Notes: generated from the letters alone by a model not told the origin. A stretch of 64,000 nucleotides of DNA from Cellulomonas sp. Root930 (GCA_001429255.1 LMJI01000001.1:2154310-2218309), one strand, 5' to 3'; counted from the first letter of the stretch, positions 33,801 through 42,339 are shown. Made by a program: numbers and translations.

Positions 33801-36658
33801 CGCACAACCTCAGCTGGGACGAGAGCTACGGCGCCGGCGGTTCGCCGACAGGGGGGAACATCCCGTTCTCGGCGCCGGGCGGCAAGCCCGTCACGTTCTC
33901 CTACGTGCTGGCCACGCACCTCCTGACCATCACGGTCACCGACCCGCCGCTGCCCGGTACCGGGCTGTCGCAGGCGCAGTGGATCGACCGCGACACGATC
34001 GCGTGGCCCGCGGCCTGGGCGCCTGACCCGGCCGCGAGCACCTTCGCGCTGCACGGCTCGCCCACCGGCGGGTTGAAGGTCCAGGACGGCGCAGTGGTGG
34101 GCGGGGACGGCGACCCCGTCCCGCTGACCTACGACCCTGCCGGGCTCACGGCCCAGCAGCTCGAGCGGTTCCCGGCGCTGGCCACCGGGTACGTCGCGCT
34201 GCACCTGCCTGACGACGCCGCGACGTCCGCCCTGCTGCGCGGTGCGCTCCTGGTCACCCAGGCGGCGTCCGACGGCACCTACCAGGCGGCGACCGGGGTG
34301 CAGATCCCGGGCGTGCTCGACGACGTGTACGCCGGCGACGCTCAGGAGCGGACCCTCGGCGTCACCTGGAAGAAGGGCGTCCCGTCGCTGGCCGTCTGGG
34401 CGCCGACGGCGCAGGAGGTCGAGCTGCTGGTCTGGCCCGGGACCTCGTCGACCGAGCAGCGCGTGGCCGCCACGCGTCAGGCCGACGGCACCTGGACCGT
34501 TCCCGGCAAGAAGTCCTGGACCGGTGCGCGCTACCTCTGGGAGGTCACGGTGTACGCGCCGACGACCGGCCAGGTCGAGGTCAACCGCGTGACCGACCCG
34601 TACTCGGTGGCGCTCACGCTGAACTCGACGCACTCGGTGCTGGTGGACCTGGCCGACAAGGCCTTCCGCCCGAGCCAGTGGGAGAAGGCGAAGCAGCCGG
34701 TCGTGCGGCCCGTGGACCAGACGATCTACGAGCTGCACGTGCGGGACTTCTCCATCAGCGACCTGACCGTCCCGGCGGCCAAGCGCGGCACGTACCTGGC
34801 GTTCGCCACGAACGGCGCCGGCCGCACGCATCTGCGTGAGCTCGAGAAGGCAGGCCTGACGACGATCCACCTGCTGCCGACGTTCGACATCGCCTCGATC
34901 CAGGAGGACAGGGCGCTCCAGGAGACCCCGGACTGCGACCTCGCGTCGTACGCACCGGACTCCGACCAGCAGCAGGCGTGCGTCACGGCCGTGGCCGACG
35001 CCGACGGGTTCAACTGGGGCTACGACCCGCTGCACTGGACGGCCCCCGAGGGGTCGTACGCGGTGAACGCCGACGGTGGCGCCCGCGTCGCCGAGTTCCG
35101 CACCATGGTCGGGGCGCTGCACGCCGACGGCCTGCAGGTGGTGCTCGACCAGGTGTTCAACCACACGACGGCCAGCGGTCAGTCGCCGCAGTCCGTGCTC
35201 GACCGCGTGGTGCCCGGCTACTACCAGCGGCTCAACGCGCTCGGGAACGTGGAGACCTCGACCTGCTGCCAGAACATCGCGACCGAGCACCAGATGGCGC
35301 AGAAGGCGATGGTCGACTCCGTGGTGACCTGGGCCCGTGACTACAAGGTCGACGGGTTCCGGTTCGACCTCATGGGTCACCACTCGGTGGAGAACATGGA
35401 GGCCGTCCGGACCGCCCTCGACGCGCTCACCCCGAAGAAGGACGGCGTCGACGGGAAGAAGGTCTACCTGTACGGCGAGGGGTGGAACTTCGGCGAGGTG
35501 GCCAACAACGCGCTGTTCACGCAGGCCACGCAGGGTCAGCTGGGCGGCACGGGCATCGGCACCTTCTCCGACCGCCTGCGCGACGCCGTCCGGGGCGGGG
35601 GACCGTTCGACGAGAACCCCCGCATCCAGGGCTTCGGCTCCGGCGGCGGCACCGACCCGAACGGTGACGCGATCAACGGCTCGGAGGCCGACCAGCTGGC
35701 CCGGGCGGCGCACGACGCCGACCTGGTCCGCCTCGGCATGGCCGGCAACCTGCGCGACTACGCGTTCCTCACGAGCGCCGGCACCGTCCAGACAGGGGCG
35801 CAGCTGGACTACAACGGCCAGCCGGCCGGGTACGCCGACTCCCCGGAGGAGGTCATCACCTACGTCGACGCCCACGACAACGAGACGCTGTGGGACTCGC
35901 TCACGTACAAGCTGCCGACGGACACCCCGATGGCGGACCGCGTGCGCATGAACACCGTCTCGCTGGCGACGACGGCCCTGGCCCAGACGCCCTCGTTCTG
36001 GCACGCGGGCGCGGACCTGCTGCGGAGCAAGTCGCTCGACCGGAACAGCTACAACTCCGGCGACTGGTTCAACCTGCTCGACCTGTCCGGCCAGGACAAC
36101 GGCTTCGGCCGCGGTCTGCCGCCGGCGGCCGACAACTCCGCGAAGTGGCCGATCCAGCAGCCGCTGCTGGCCGACCCGGCGCTCAAGCCGACGCCGGCCG
36201 ACATCGCCACGGCGTCCGAGGCCGCGGACGACCTGCTGCGGCTGCGGTTCTCCACGCCGCTGTTCCGGCTCGGCTCGGCCGACCTGATCGAGCAGAAGGT
36301 CAGCTTCCCGGGCTCCGGCCCGGACGCCGACCCGGGCGTGGTGGTCATGGCCATCGACGACGAGCCCGGCTTCGACGCGGCGACGCGGCGCTGGACCAAG
36401 GACGTGGACCGCACGCTCGACGGCGTCCTGGTCGTGGTCAACGGGTCCGACGAGGCGACGACGCAGACCGTCGCCGACCTCGCGGGGCACCGGCTGGCGC
36501 TGTCGCCGGTCCAGGCCTCGGGCAGCGACCCGGTGGTCAAGGCGACCACGTGGGACAAGGCCACCGGCACGGTGACCGTCCCGCCGCGCACGGTCGCGGT
36601 GCTCGTGGAGAAGGCGGGCCACGGCCACGGCGGCGGCTGGTGGCCCTGGGGGCGGTGA
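30851..36658 (+). CDS. Secreted bifunctional alpha-amylase/pullulanase
   Basis: A 1935-residue extracellular enzyme for starch and pullulan. A signal peptide (about 1-40, ending in A-A-A-A) is followed by an X25-type module (about 41-145), a GH13 amylase domain with nucleophile Asp420 (F-R-V-D-T), acid/base Glu454 (F-G-E-V-Y) and Asp524 (G-N-H-D-M), then two more X25-type modules (about 834-930 and 932-1030), a CBM48-like/N-terminal pullulanase region and a second GH13 domain of pullulanase type with Y/F-N-W-G-Y-D-P near 1387, Asp1506 (F-R-F-D-L), Glu1543 (Y-G-E-G-W) and Asp1676 (A-H-D-N-E). Both active sites are complete. The C-terminus is Gly/His/Trp-rich with no wall-sorting signal. GAAGGAG Shine-Dalgarno at ATG 30851. 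Confidence 0.95.
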   Translation: MSPADAPVRPLSRAFAALTALAVAGVGLVAAVGTPAAAADRTVALVGSLQSEIGCPGDWQPECNATDLAPTATAGVYSADFAVPAGAFEYKVAINDSWDEAYGKNGSTGDNNNIPLVLEGPSTLRFTYDDTTHRVALTPLELGAGYTPADDALVATPVRDPGANQQFYFVMTDRFADGADANDTGGLTGDRLATGFDPTDKGFYEGGDLAGLHSKLDYIEGLGTTAIWLTPSFKNRAVQGTGADASAGYHGYWITDFTQIDPHLGTNAELEALIADAHARGIKVYFDIITNHTADVIDYTEGQYGYIDQATSPYTDAGGTEFDPATYAGTDTFPTMDAATSFPYTPVIAPEDENVKVPSWLNDPTLYHNRGNSTYTGESTTYGDFSGLDDLMTENPTVVNGFVDVYNDWVDLGVDGFRVDTAKHVNFEFWEKFATAVRDHATSVGNPDFFMFGEVYDADPAKLSPYLRDSDMNAVLDFTFQSAAANYAKGFSAGGLKALYAGDDMYTTPTTNAQALPTFLGNHDMGRIGYFVKDASNPEQRSELAHSLMYLTRGQPVVYYGDEQGFAGVGTGGDKDARQSLFATQVPEYANQTLLDGTTVGSVDRYGTDTALYDHIAELAALRSAHPALQDGAQIERYADGAVYAFSRVDADDKVEHLVATNNGTTPATVTIDTLTPGATFAPLYGTSTSLTAAADGTVSVTVPALSAVVLKAGTTVAAPATAGPITLTVPTPGAGLTGQAAVGADVADDVWSQTSFAYRVLGDDAWTPLGTSETTSPRVFHTVSGLPDGAVVEYRAVTVDAAGNASAASTYASVGVAIDGVVPDTGPVSPTSVSVPGSHNSEMGCAGDWEPACEVDQLTKRPDGVWSGTFDLPVGTYEYKVAINGSWDENYGAGGLSGGANVTYSVTTAGPVTFYYDETTHYFSSTAQGPILTVPGSFNSEVGCDEDWAPWCMTTWLQDLDGDGTFTYTESDLPAGSYEAKVAHNLSWDESYGAGGSPTGGNIPFSAPGGKPVTFSYVLATHLLTITVTDPPLPGTGLSQAQWIDRDTIAWPAAWAPDPAASTFALHGSPTGGLKVQDGAVVGGDGDPVPLTYDPAGLTAQQLERFPALATGYVALHLPDDAATSALLRGALLVTQAASDGTYQAATGVQIPGVLDDVYAGDAQERTLGVTWKKGVPSLAVWAPTAQEVELLVWPGTSSTEQRVAATRQADGTWTVPGKKSWTGARYLWEVTVYAPTTGQVEVNRVTDPYSVALTLNSTHSVLVDLADKAFRPSQWEKAKQPVVRPVDQTIYELHVRDFSISDLTVPAAKRGTYLAFATNGAGRTHLRELEKAGLTTIHLLPTFDIASIQEDRALQETPDCDLASYAPDSDQQQACVTAVADADGFNWGYDPLHWTAPEGSYAVNADGGARVAEFRTMVGALHADGLQVVLDQVFNHTTASGQSPQSVLDRVVPGYYQRLNALGNVETSTCCQNIATEHQMAQKAMVDSVVTWARDYKVDGFRFDLMGHHSVENMEAVRTALDALTPKKDGVDGKKVYLYGEGWNFGEVANNALFTQATQGQLGGTGIGTFSDRLRDAVRGGGPFDENPRIQGFGSGGGTDPNGDAINGSEADQLARAAHDADLVRLGMAGNLRDYAFLTSAGTVQTGAQLDYNGQPAGYADSPEEVITYVDAHDNETLWDSLTYKLPTDTPMADRVRMNTVSLATTALAQTPSFWHAGADLLRSKSLDRNSYNSGDWFNLLDLSGQDNGFGRGLPPAADNSAKWPIQQPLLADPALKPTPADIATASEAADDLLRLRFSTPLFRLGSADLIEQKVSFPGSGPDADPGVVVMAIDDEPGFDAATRRWTKDVDRTLDGVLVVVNGSDEATTQTVADLAGHRLALSPVQASGSDPVVKATTWDKATGTVTVPPRTVAVLVEKAGHGHGGGWWPWGR

Positions 36659-36672
36659 CCACGTGAGGTGAG

Positions 36673-36706
36673 GACGGGGCAGGACCGGCGACGGTCCTGC
36701 CCCGTC
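36673..36706 (+). terminator. Strong hairpin terminator after the amylopullulanase
   Basis: Perfect 15-bp stem (left arm begins GACGGGGCAGGACCG) with tetraloop GCGA, 14 nt after the stop codon. No T-tract. Confidence 0.85.
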
Positions 36707-36821
36707 GTCGTCCGGTGCGGCGGTGCGGACCTCGCTCTACGGTGAGGACGTGTGCGGGTGCACCGCATGCGGCCGTGCAGCCTGCGACCCCGCCGGCTCG
36801 GCCCTCAAGGAGGAGGCAGCC

Positions 36822-37421
36822 GTGGCAGCCCTCGACGACCTGACCGCGACGATCCCGATCGACCAGCTCGCCGCGAAGCTCGGGGTGGACACCGCCACCG
36901 CGCAGAGCGCGGTCGCCGCGGCCCTCCCGGCGCTGCTCGGCGGGATCGAGGCGAACGCGCAGGACCCGGACGGTGCCGCGTCCCTCTCGCGCGCGCTCGG
37001 CACCAAGGACCCGTCGCTCGTCGAGGGCGGCGTGGACCTCGACCAGGTGGACACCGACGACGGCGCCAAGATCGTGCGGAACGTCTTCGGCGCGAACCAG
37101 GACCAGGTGGTGGCGGCGCTGGGCTCCGACTCGCGCACGCCCGACCAGTCCATCATCGCCAAGGTGCTCCCGATGCTCGCCCCGATCGTCATGGCGTTCC
37201 TGGCCAAGCAGCTGGCCGGTCGCTCGGGCGGGACGCAGAGCGCGGCGACCGAGGGCGGCGGCGGCCTCGGGGACGTGCTCGGGGGAGTGCTCGGCGGCGG
37301 CGGCTCCTCGGGCGGCGGCCTCGGCAGCGTCCTCGGGGGGATGCTCGGGGGCGGCGGCTCGTCGGGCGGGATCGACATCGGCGGGATCCTGGGCGGCCTG
37401 CTCGGGGGCGGCAAGCGCTGA
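36822..37421 (+). CDS. DUF937 domain protein
   Basis: A 199-residue protein. The DUF937/YidB-like helical part (about 1-130) includes A-A-L-P-A-L-L-G-G-I and V-L-P-M-L-A-P-I-V-M-A-F-L, and the C-terminal 65 residues are a Gly/Ser-rich repeat of the type L-G-G-x-L-G-G-G-G-S-S-G-G. GTG 36822 is preferred over the longer frame because AAGGAGGA lies 8 nt upstream. Function unknown. Confidence 0.82.
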   Translation: MAALDDLTATIPIDQLAAKLGVDTATAQSAVAAALPALLGGIEANAQDPDGAASLSRALGTKDPSLVEGGVDLDQVDTDDGAKIVRNVFGANQDQVVAALGSDSRTPDQSIIAKVLPMLAPIVMAFLAKQLAGRSGGTQSAATEGGGGLGDVLGGVLGGGGSSGGGLGSVLGGMLGGGGSSGGIDIGGILGGLLGGGKR

Positions 37422-37431
37422 TCGCCAGGCA

Positions 37432-37473
37432 CACGAGGGGCCCGCGACAAGTGACTGTCGCGGGCCCTTCGTG
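37432..37473. terminator. Bidirectional hairpin terminator
   Basis: 18-bp stem with one G-T wobble (inner part GGGCCCGCGACA / TGTCGCGGGCCC) and the 6-nt loop AGTGAC, lying between the convergent DUF937 gene and the malG-like gene. Confidence 0.85.
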
Positions 37474-37518
37474 CGTGCCGGGTTGCGGAGACCGCGGCGG
37501 GTGGTCACGCCAGGGGCG

Positions 37519-38415
37519 TCAGCCCTTGACCGACCCGGACATGAGGCCGCCGATGAAGTACTTCCCGAGCAGGATGTACACCAGCAGCGTGGGCAGCGAC
37601 GCGAGCAGGGCGCCCGCCATCGAGATGCCGTAGTTGGTGAGCAGGGCACCGTTGGCCAGGTTGTTGAGCGCCAGGGTGACCGGGCCGTTCTGGCTGGAGG
37701 AGAAGAACACCGCGAACAGGAAGTCGTTCCACGCCGAGGTGAACTGCCAGATGAGGACCACCACGAAGCTCGGGATCGAGATCGGCAGCACCACGGACCA
37801 GTAGGTCCGCAGCATCCCCGCACCGTCCACGCGCGAGGCCTCGACCAGCTCCTCGGGGATGGACATGTAGTAGTTGCGGAAGATCAGCGTCGTGATCGGC
37901 AGACCGTAGATCACGTGCAGGATGATCAGCGACGGGACGCCCGAGGGGATCCCGGCGCCGAGGATGAGCTGCAGCAGCGGGATCATCACGGCCTGGTACG
38001 GGATGAACATCCCGAACAGGATCAGGGTGAAGACGATGTCCGCACCCCGGAAGCGCCAGCGCGCCAGGACGAAGCCGTTCATCGACCCGAGGAACGAGGA
38101 GATGATCGCGGCGGGGATCACCATCTGGAACGTGCGCCACAGCGACGGCGACAGGGACGTCCAGGCGGCGCTCCAGTTCTCCGTGGTCCAGACCTGCGGC
38201 AGGTTCCAGGCGCGCGCCGGGGTGGCGTCGCCCAGGCCCTTGAAGCTGGTCACGATCAGCACGTAGACCGGGATCAGGACGAGCAGCGTGAAGAAGATGA
38301 GCAGCGCGTACTTGGCGGTGCGGCCCTTCGAGAACCTGCTGCGCGTCAGCTCCGCGGCGGGTGTGGCCGGGCGGCCGAGGGGAGCGGTGAGCTCCGCGGG
38401 CGTCACGGTGGTCAT
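37519..38415 (-). CDS. Carbohydrate ABC transporter permease (MalG-like)
   Basis: A 298-residue permease with six transmembrane segments and the EAA loop E-L-V-E-A-S-R-V-D-G-A-G typical of the CUT1 family. A ~35-residue cytoplasmic tail precedes the first helix. ATG overlaps the malF-like stop (ATGA). With the malF- and malE-like genes it forms an oligosaccharide importer whose ATPase is not encoded here; CUT1 systems in actinobacteria commonly share the MsiK ATPase. Confidence 0.92.
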   Translation of the reverse strand: MTTVTPAELTAPLGRPATPAAELTRSRFSKGRTAKYALLIFFTLLVLIPVYVLIVTSFKGLGDATPARAWNLPQVWTTENWSAAWTSLSPSLWRTFQMVIPAAIISSFLGSMNGFVLARWRFRGADIVFTLILFGMFIPYQAVMIPLLQLILGAGIPSGVPSLIILHVIYGLPITTLIFRNYYMSIPEELVEASRVDGAGMLRTYWSVVLPISIPSFVVVLIWQFTSAWNDFLFAVFFSSSQNGPVTLALNNLANGALLTNYGISMAGALLASLPTLLVYILLGKYFIGGLMSGSVKG

Positions 38416-39317
38416 GAGTGCTTCTCCGTCCGGTTGAGGTGCACCAGGTACGGGATGATCAGCACCGCGACGATGACGAGCAGGATCGCGCCGACCGCGG
38501 CCGCGTTCGAGTAGTCGAAGCTCGACTTGAACACGTACATGTCGATGGCCGGCACCTTGGTCTGGTAGTTCGCCGGCTTCGAGATCGACATGATCAGGTC
38601 GAACGCCTTGAGGGACATGTGGCCGACGATGATCACCGCGGACAGGGCGACGGGGCTCAGCTGCGGGAAGATCACGTGGCGGTACATCTGCCAGTTGCTG
38701 GCGCCGTCGATCTGCGACGCCTCACGCAGCTCCTCGGGGATGCCCCGGAAGCCGGCCAGGAACAGCGCCATGACGTAGCCGGACAGCTGCCAGATGGCGG
38801 GGATCGCGATGGCCGCGATGCCGACGTTGACGTTGTTCCACCAGTTGTTCTGCAGGAACGGCAGGCCGATCATCTGGAACAACCGGTTGAGGCCCGAGGC
38901 GTTCTCGCCCTGGTTGGAGTTGAGCAGCCAGCGCCACACCACACCCGAGGCGACGAACGAGACCGCCATGGGGAACAGGTAGATGGAGCGGAAGACGCCC
39001 TCGAAGCGCACGGGCCGGTCCAGCAGCCATGCCCAGACGAACCCGAAGAACATCGTGCCCGCCAGGAAGACCACGGTGTAGAGCACCAGGTTCTTCAGCG
39101 AGTGCTGGAACTCGTCCGACCCGAACAGCGAGATGTAGTTCTCGAGGCCGACGAAGCTGACGGGGGCCTTGCCGTTGGCCTGCGAGGAGTTGTGGATGTC
39201 CTGCATCGACGTGTTCGCGTTCACGGCGAGGAGGCCGTAGACGAAGACGCCGAGCAGGATCAGGGTCGGCGAGATGAGCAGGAGGGGAGGCCCCCACTTA
39301 CGGATCTGTCGGGGCAC
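38412..39317 (-). CDS. Carbohydrate ABC transporter permease (MalF-like)
   Basis: A 301-residue CUT1 permease: six transmembrane segments and the EAA loop E-L-R-E-A-S-Q-I-D-G-A-S. Separated by 149 bp from the malE-like gene, a gap that contains a strong hairpin. Confidence 0.92.
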   Translation of the reverse strand: MPRQIRKWGPPLLLISPTLILLGVFVYGLLAVNANTSMQDIHNSSQANGKAPVSFVGLENYISLFGSDEFQHSLKNLVLYTVVFLAGTMFFGFVWAWLLDRPVRFEGVFRSIYLFPMAVSFVASGVVWRWLLNSNQGENASGLNRLFQMIGLPFLQNNWWNNVNVGIAAIAIPAIWQLSGYVMALFLAGFRGIPEELREASQIDGASNWQMYRHVIFPQLSPVALSAVIIVGHMSLKAFDLIMSISKPANYQTKVPAIDMYVFKSSFDYSNAAAVGAILLVIVAVLIIPYLVHLNRTEKHS

Positions 39318-39409
39318 GAGTGCCTCCTGGAGTCGTGACGAGCGTTCGGACGGGTCAGGCGGTGGAGGGTCAGCCGACCCGGGTCGAGCAGGTGCTGCAC
39401 GCGGCCCCG

Positions 39410-39438
39410 CCCCGGCCCTGGGATCGCCAGGGCCGGGG
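39410..39438 (-). terminator. Attenuator-like hairpin between malE- and malF-like genes
   Basis: Perfect 12-bp stem CCCCGGCCCTGG / CCAGGGCCGGGG with a 5-nt loop. Lies 29 nt after the binding-protein stop (39467) and before the permease genes of the same operon, so it likely sets a higher level of binding protein than permease. Confidence 0.75.
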
Positions 39439-39466
39439 ACGGGACCGTGTCATGCGGTGAGGCGGA

Positions 39467-40765
39467 TCAGCCGGCGTTCGCCTCGGCGGCCGCGACCAGG
39501 TCGGCCTGGAAGCCGGCGAGGTCGCCACCACCGGTGGTGAACTTGCTGGTGGCGTCCGAGATCGCGTTGGCCCAGGCGGCCGGGGCCGCCGCGCCGTGCG
39601 CCAGCGAGGACACGATGGTGTCCTGGCCGAAGGACGTCATCGCGGACTGCTGGTACTCCGAGAAGTCCTCGGGCTTGGCGTCGTTGCGGGCCGGGATGGA
39701 GCCCTTCGCCTTGTTGAACGCGACCTGGCCGTCGAGCGACCCGATCGTCTTCAGCCACGCCTTGGCGCCGGCCGGGTGCGGGGCACCGACGGGCAGCGTG
39801 AAGGAGTCGGCGAGGAAGTCGAACACGCCGTCGGTGCCGGGGACCGGCATGTAGACGTAGTCGGCCGGAGCCTTCTTGCCGGCCTCCTCGAACGCGGCCA
39901 CGGCCCAGTCGCCCATGACGTTGAACGCGGCGTTGCCGTCGATGACCTGCTGCGTCGCGTCAGGCCAGTCGAGACCGTCGCGGTCCTCGTTCGTGTAGCT
40001 CATGAGCTTCTCGAAGTCGGCGAGCGCGTCGGTGACCTCGGGGCTGGCCCAGTCGGTCGACCCGTCCCAGAGGCCGTTGTAGCCGTCGGCGCCCAGGTCG
40101 GACAGGAGGATGGTCTCGAACAGGTTGACCTGGGTCCACGTGGTCGCCACCGAGAGCGGCGTGCGGCCCGTCTTCTCCTTGACGGCGTCGAGCGCGACGA
40201 ACCAGTCGTCGAGCGAGGCGTACGTCGCGGCCGGGTCGAGACCCGAGTCCGTGAGGAGCTGGGTGTTGGCCCAGACGACGTTGGCGCGGTGGATGTTCGA
40301 CGGGATCGAGTAGATCTTGCCGTCGACCGTGAGGCGCTCGACCAGGTCGGCCGGGAACGCGTCGCGCAGACCGAACTCGTCGTACAGGGCCGAGACGTCC
40401 TCGACCTGGCCGGCGTTGATGTAGTCGGTCAGCTCCGCGCCCGCGTGGGCCTGGAACGTGTCCGGCGGGTCGTTGGCCTGCAGACGCGACTGGAGCAGGT
40501 CCTTGGCCGCGGAGCCCGCGCCACCGGCGACGGCGCCGTTGACGAACGCGACGTCGGGGTTCTGGGTCTCGAACACGCCGACGAGGGCGTCGAGGCCGAG
40601 CTTCTCGGACCCGCTGGCCCACCAGGTGAAGACCTCGACCTCGTCGCCGCTGCCCGTGCCGCCGGTCTCGTCATCGCTGCCGCTGCCGGAGCTGCACGCG
40701 GCCAGCGCGAGGCTGGCGACGGCGAGACCTGCGGCCATGGCGGTGAACTTGCGTGCTGTACGCAT
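39467..40765 (-). CDS. Carbohydrate ABC transporter substrate-binding lipoprotein (MalE-like)
   Basis: A 432-residue extracytoplasmic sugar-binding protein. The lipobox L-A-A-C has Cys24 as the lipidation site, followed by a Ser/Gly/Asp-rich tether. The mature domain contains W-W-A-S-G-S-E near residue 50 and has the size of CUT1 oligosaccharide-binding proteins. GGAG Shine-Dalgarno. Proximity to the amylopullulanase suggests malto-oligosaccharides, though the pattern W-W-A-S-G also occurs in glucose/mannose-type binders, so the ligand is open. Confidence 0.9.
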   Translation of the reverse strand: MRTARKFTAMAAGLAVASLALAACSSGSGSDDETGGTGSGDEVEVFTWWASGSEKLGLDALVGVFETQNPDVAFVNGAVAGGAGSAAKDLLQSRLQANDPPDTFQAHAGAELTDYINAGQVEDVSALYDEFGLRDAFPADLVERLTVDGKIYSIPSNIHRANVVWANTQLLTDSGLDPAATYASLDDWFVALDAVKEKTGRTPLSVATTWTQVNLFETILLSDLGADGYNGLWDGSTDWASPEVTDALADFEKLMSYTNEDRDGLDWPDATQQVIDGNAAFNVMGDWAVAAFEEAGKKAPADYVYMPVPGTDGVFDFLADSFTLPVGAPHPAGAKAWLKTIGSLDGQVAFNKAKGSIPARNDAKPEDFSEYQQSAMTSFGQDTIVSSLAHGAAAPAAWANAISDATSKFTTGGGDLAGFQADLVAAAEANAG

Positions 40766-41154
40766 GTGACTCCTACGCCTTCTTTGCCGTGGATATGGGG
40801 TGCTGCTGGCCGGGGGTGGGGTTCCCGCGGCCCGGTGTGCTCGCCCGGCGGAGCGGGAGCGTCTGCCGGACGATCGGTCGGAGGCTCTGCGTTGCGCCTC
40901 GCCCGATCCGGGTCACATCAGATCGCCGGGCCAGGTTGAAGTCAAGAAGTGAACACATGAGTGGCCAAATCGTGATCTGGTGTTCACCCGGTGGAGACGT
41001 GCGGTCGCCCGGGTCGCCGCAGACCTCCTGGTCTGGGGCAATTCTCCGCCGTCTGCGCAGGTCGGCCCGGAGAGCGAGGCAGTGGGACGGGTCCGCCACC
41101 GCGCGCCGACGAGGTTCACCCGGGGCGAGGTCGGCCGCTGTGTATCCTGCGCCG
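40766..41154. other. 389-bp divergent intergenic region (malE-like / ROK)
   Basis: No credible gene. It holds the promoters of the malE-like operon (minus) and the ROK operon (plus). Features seen: inverted pair GTGAACAC (40949-40956) and GTGTTCAC (40980-40987), a minus-strand TTGACT that could be the malE -35, TTGA-AG-TCAA beside it, and TATCCT (41143-41148) 6 nt before the ROK GTG. The rest is unremarkable GC-rich sequence. Confidence 0.6.
40949..40987. promoter_or_regulatory. Candidate operator: GTGAACAC / GTGTTCAC inverted pair
   Basis: Perfect 8-bp inverted repeat with half-site centres 31 bp apart (about three helical turns), immediately upstream of the presumed malE-like -35. Could bind the divergent ROK regulator or another sugar regulator. 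Confidence 0.5.
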
Positions 41155-42339
41155 GTGGGCAATGACCGGGTCACACCGGGCTCTCAGACTTCACTGCGTG
41201 AAGCCAACCGGGCGCGGATCGTCAGCGCCGTCCAGCAGCGTGGCTCGCTCACGCAGGTCGAGCTGGCCGGCGTCACCGGCCTGTCCCCGGCCACCGTGTC
41301 CAACATCGTCAAGGAGCTGACGACCGCCGGCGTCCTGCACACGGCCCCCACGTCGCGCAGCGGTCGGCGCGCCCAGCAGGTGACCCTCGCCCGCAACCTC
41401 GGCCTCGTCGCCGGCATGCACTTCGGTACCCGGTCCCTGCGCGTGGCCCTGTCGGACGTCGCGCACCGCATCGTCGCGGAGCAGCGCATGCCCCTGCCGC
41501 CGGACCACCGGGCTGACCAGGGCCTCGAGCGGGCCGCGATGCTCCTCACCGAGATGGTCGACTCGGTCGACGCCACCCTGCCCGAGGTCCTCGCCGTCGG
41601 CGTCGGCGTGCCGGCCCCGGTCGACGTGCGCACCGGCCAGCTCTCCTCGCTGGGCATGCTGCGCGGCTGGGACGGTGCACGGGTGCCGCAGATGCTCGGC
41701 GAGCGGCTCGGCCTGCCGGTGTACGTGGACAACGACGCGAACCTCGGCGCGCTCGCGGAGGTCCGCCTGGGCGCGGCCCGGGGCAAGCAGCACGTGGTCT
41801 ACGTGCGCGCCTCGCACGGCGTCGGTGGCGGGCTCGTGCTCGGCGGCGAGGTGTTCCACGGCCGCGTCGGCGCCGCGGGCGAGATCGGGCACACCACCAT
41901 CGACGACCAGGGCCCGGTCTGCCGCTGCGGCAACCGCGGCTGCCTGGAGATGTACGTGGGCGCGCCCGTGCTGCTGGAGATGCTGCGGCCGAGCCACGGC
42001 AACCTCACGCTGCGCGACGTGATCGCCCGCGCCGAGGCGGGCGACACCGGGTGCCGGCGCGTCATCGCCGATGCCGGGCACCACCTCGGCGTCGCCGCCG
42101 CCAGCGTGTGCAACCTGTTCGACCCCGAGCTCCTGGTGGTCGGCGGGGAGCTGGCGGACGCGGGGGAGCTGCTGCTCGAGCCGCTACGCGTCGCCCTCGC
42201 CCAGCGCACGATCCCCAGCACGGCGGGCCCGGTTCCCGTGGTCGGCGCGGAGCTCGGCGCCGCGGCCGAGGTGCGCGGCGCGCTCGCGGTGGCGCTCGAC
42301 ACGGTCACGATCGCCGGCGCCGGGGCGGTGGTCGTGTGA
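41155..42339 (+). CDS. ROK-family transcriptional regulator
   Basis: A 394-residue NagC/XylR-type protein: N-terminal winged HTH (L-T-Q-V-E-L-A-G-V-T-G-L-S-P-A-T-V-S) and a C-terminal sugar-kinase-like domain with V-D-N-D-A-N-L-G-A and the zinc motif C-R-C-G-N-R-G-C-L-E. TATCCT lies 6 nt before GTG 41155, so leaderless. Its stop overlaps the next gene's start (GTGA), so it is cotranscribed with the XylFGH-like importer and probably senses that sugar. Confidence 0.92.
   Translation: MGNDRVTPGSQTSLREANRARIVSAVQQRGSLTQVELAGVTGLSPATVSNIVKELTTAGVLHTAPTSRSGRRAQQVTLARNLGLVAGMHFGTRSLRVALSDVAHRIVAEQRMPLPPDHRADQGLERAAMLLTEMVDSVDATLPEVLAVGVGVPAPVDVRTGQLSSLGMLRGWDGARVPQMLGERLGLPVYVDNDANLGALAEVRLGAARGKQHVVYVRASHGVGGGLVLGGEVFHGRVGAAGEIGHTTIDDQGPVCRCGNRGCLEMYVGAPVLLEMLRPSHGNLTLRDVIARAEAGDTGCRRVIADAGHHLGVAAASVCNLFDPELLVVGGELADAGELLLEPLRVALAQRTIPSTAGPVPVVGAELGAAAEVRGALAVALDTVTIAGAGAVVV

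Noticed and set aside
30524..36628. A very long antisense open frame (over 2000 codons) opposite the amylopullulanase
   Set aside because: High third-position GC suppresses stop codons on the opposite strand. Its translation is rich in Arg/Val/His/Gly without domain logic, while the sense strand has two intact GH13 domains.
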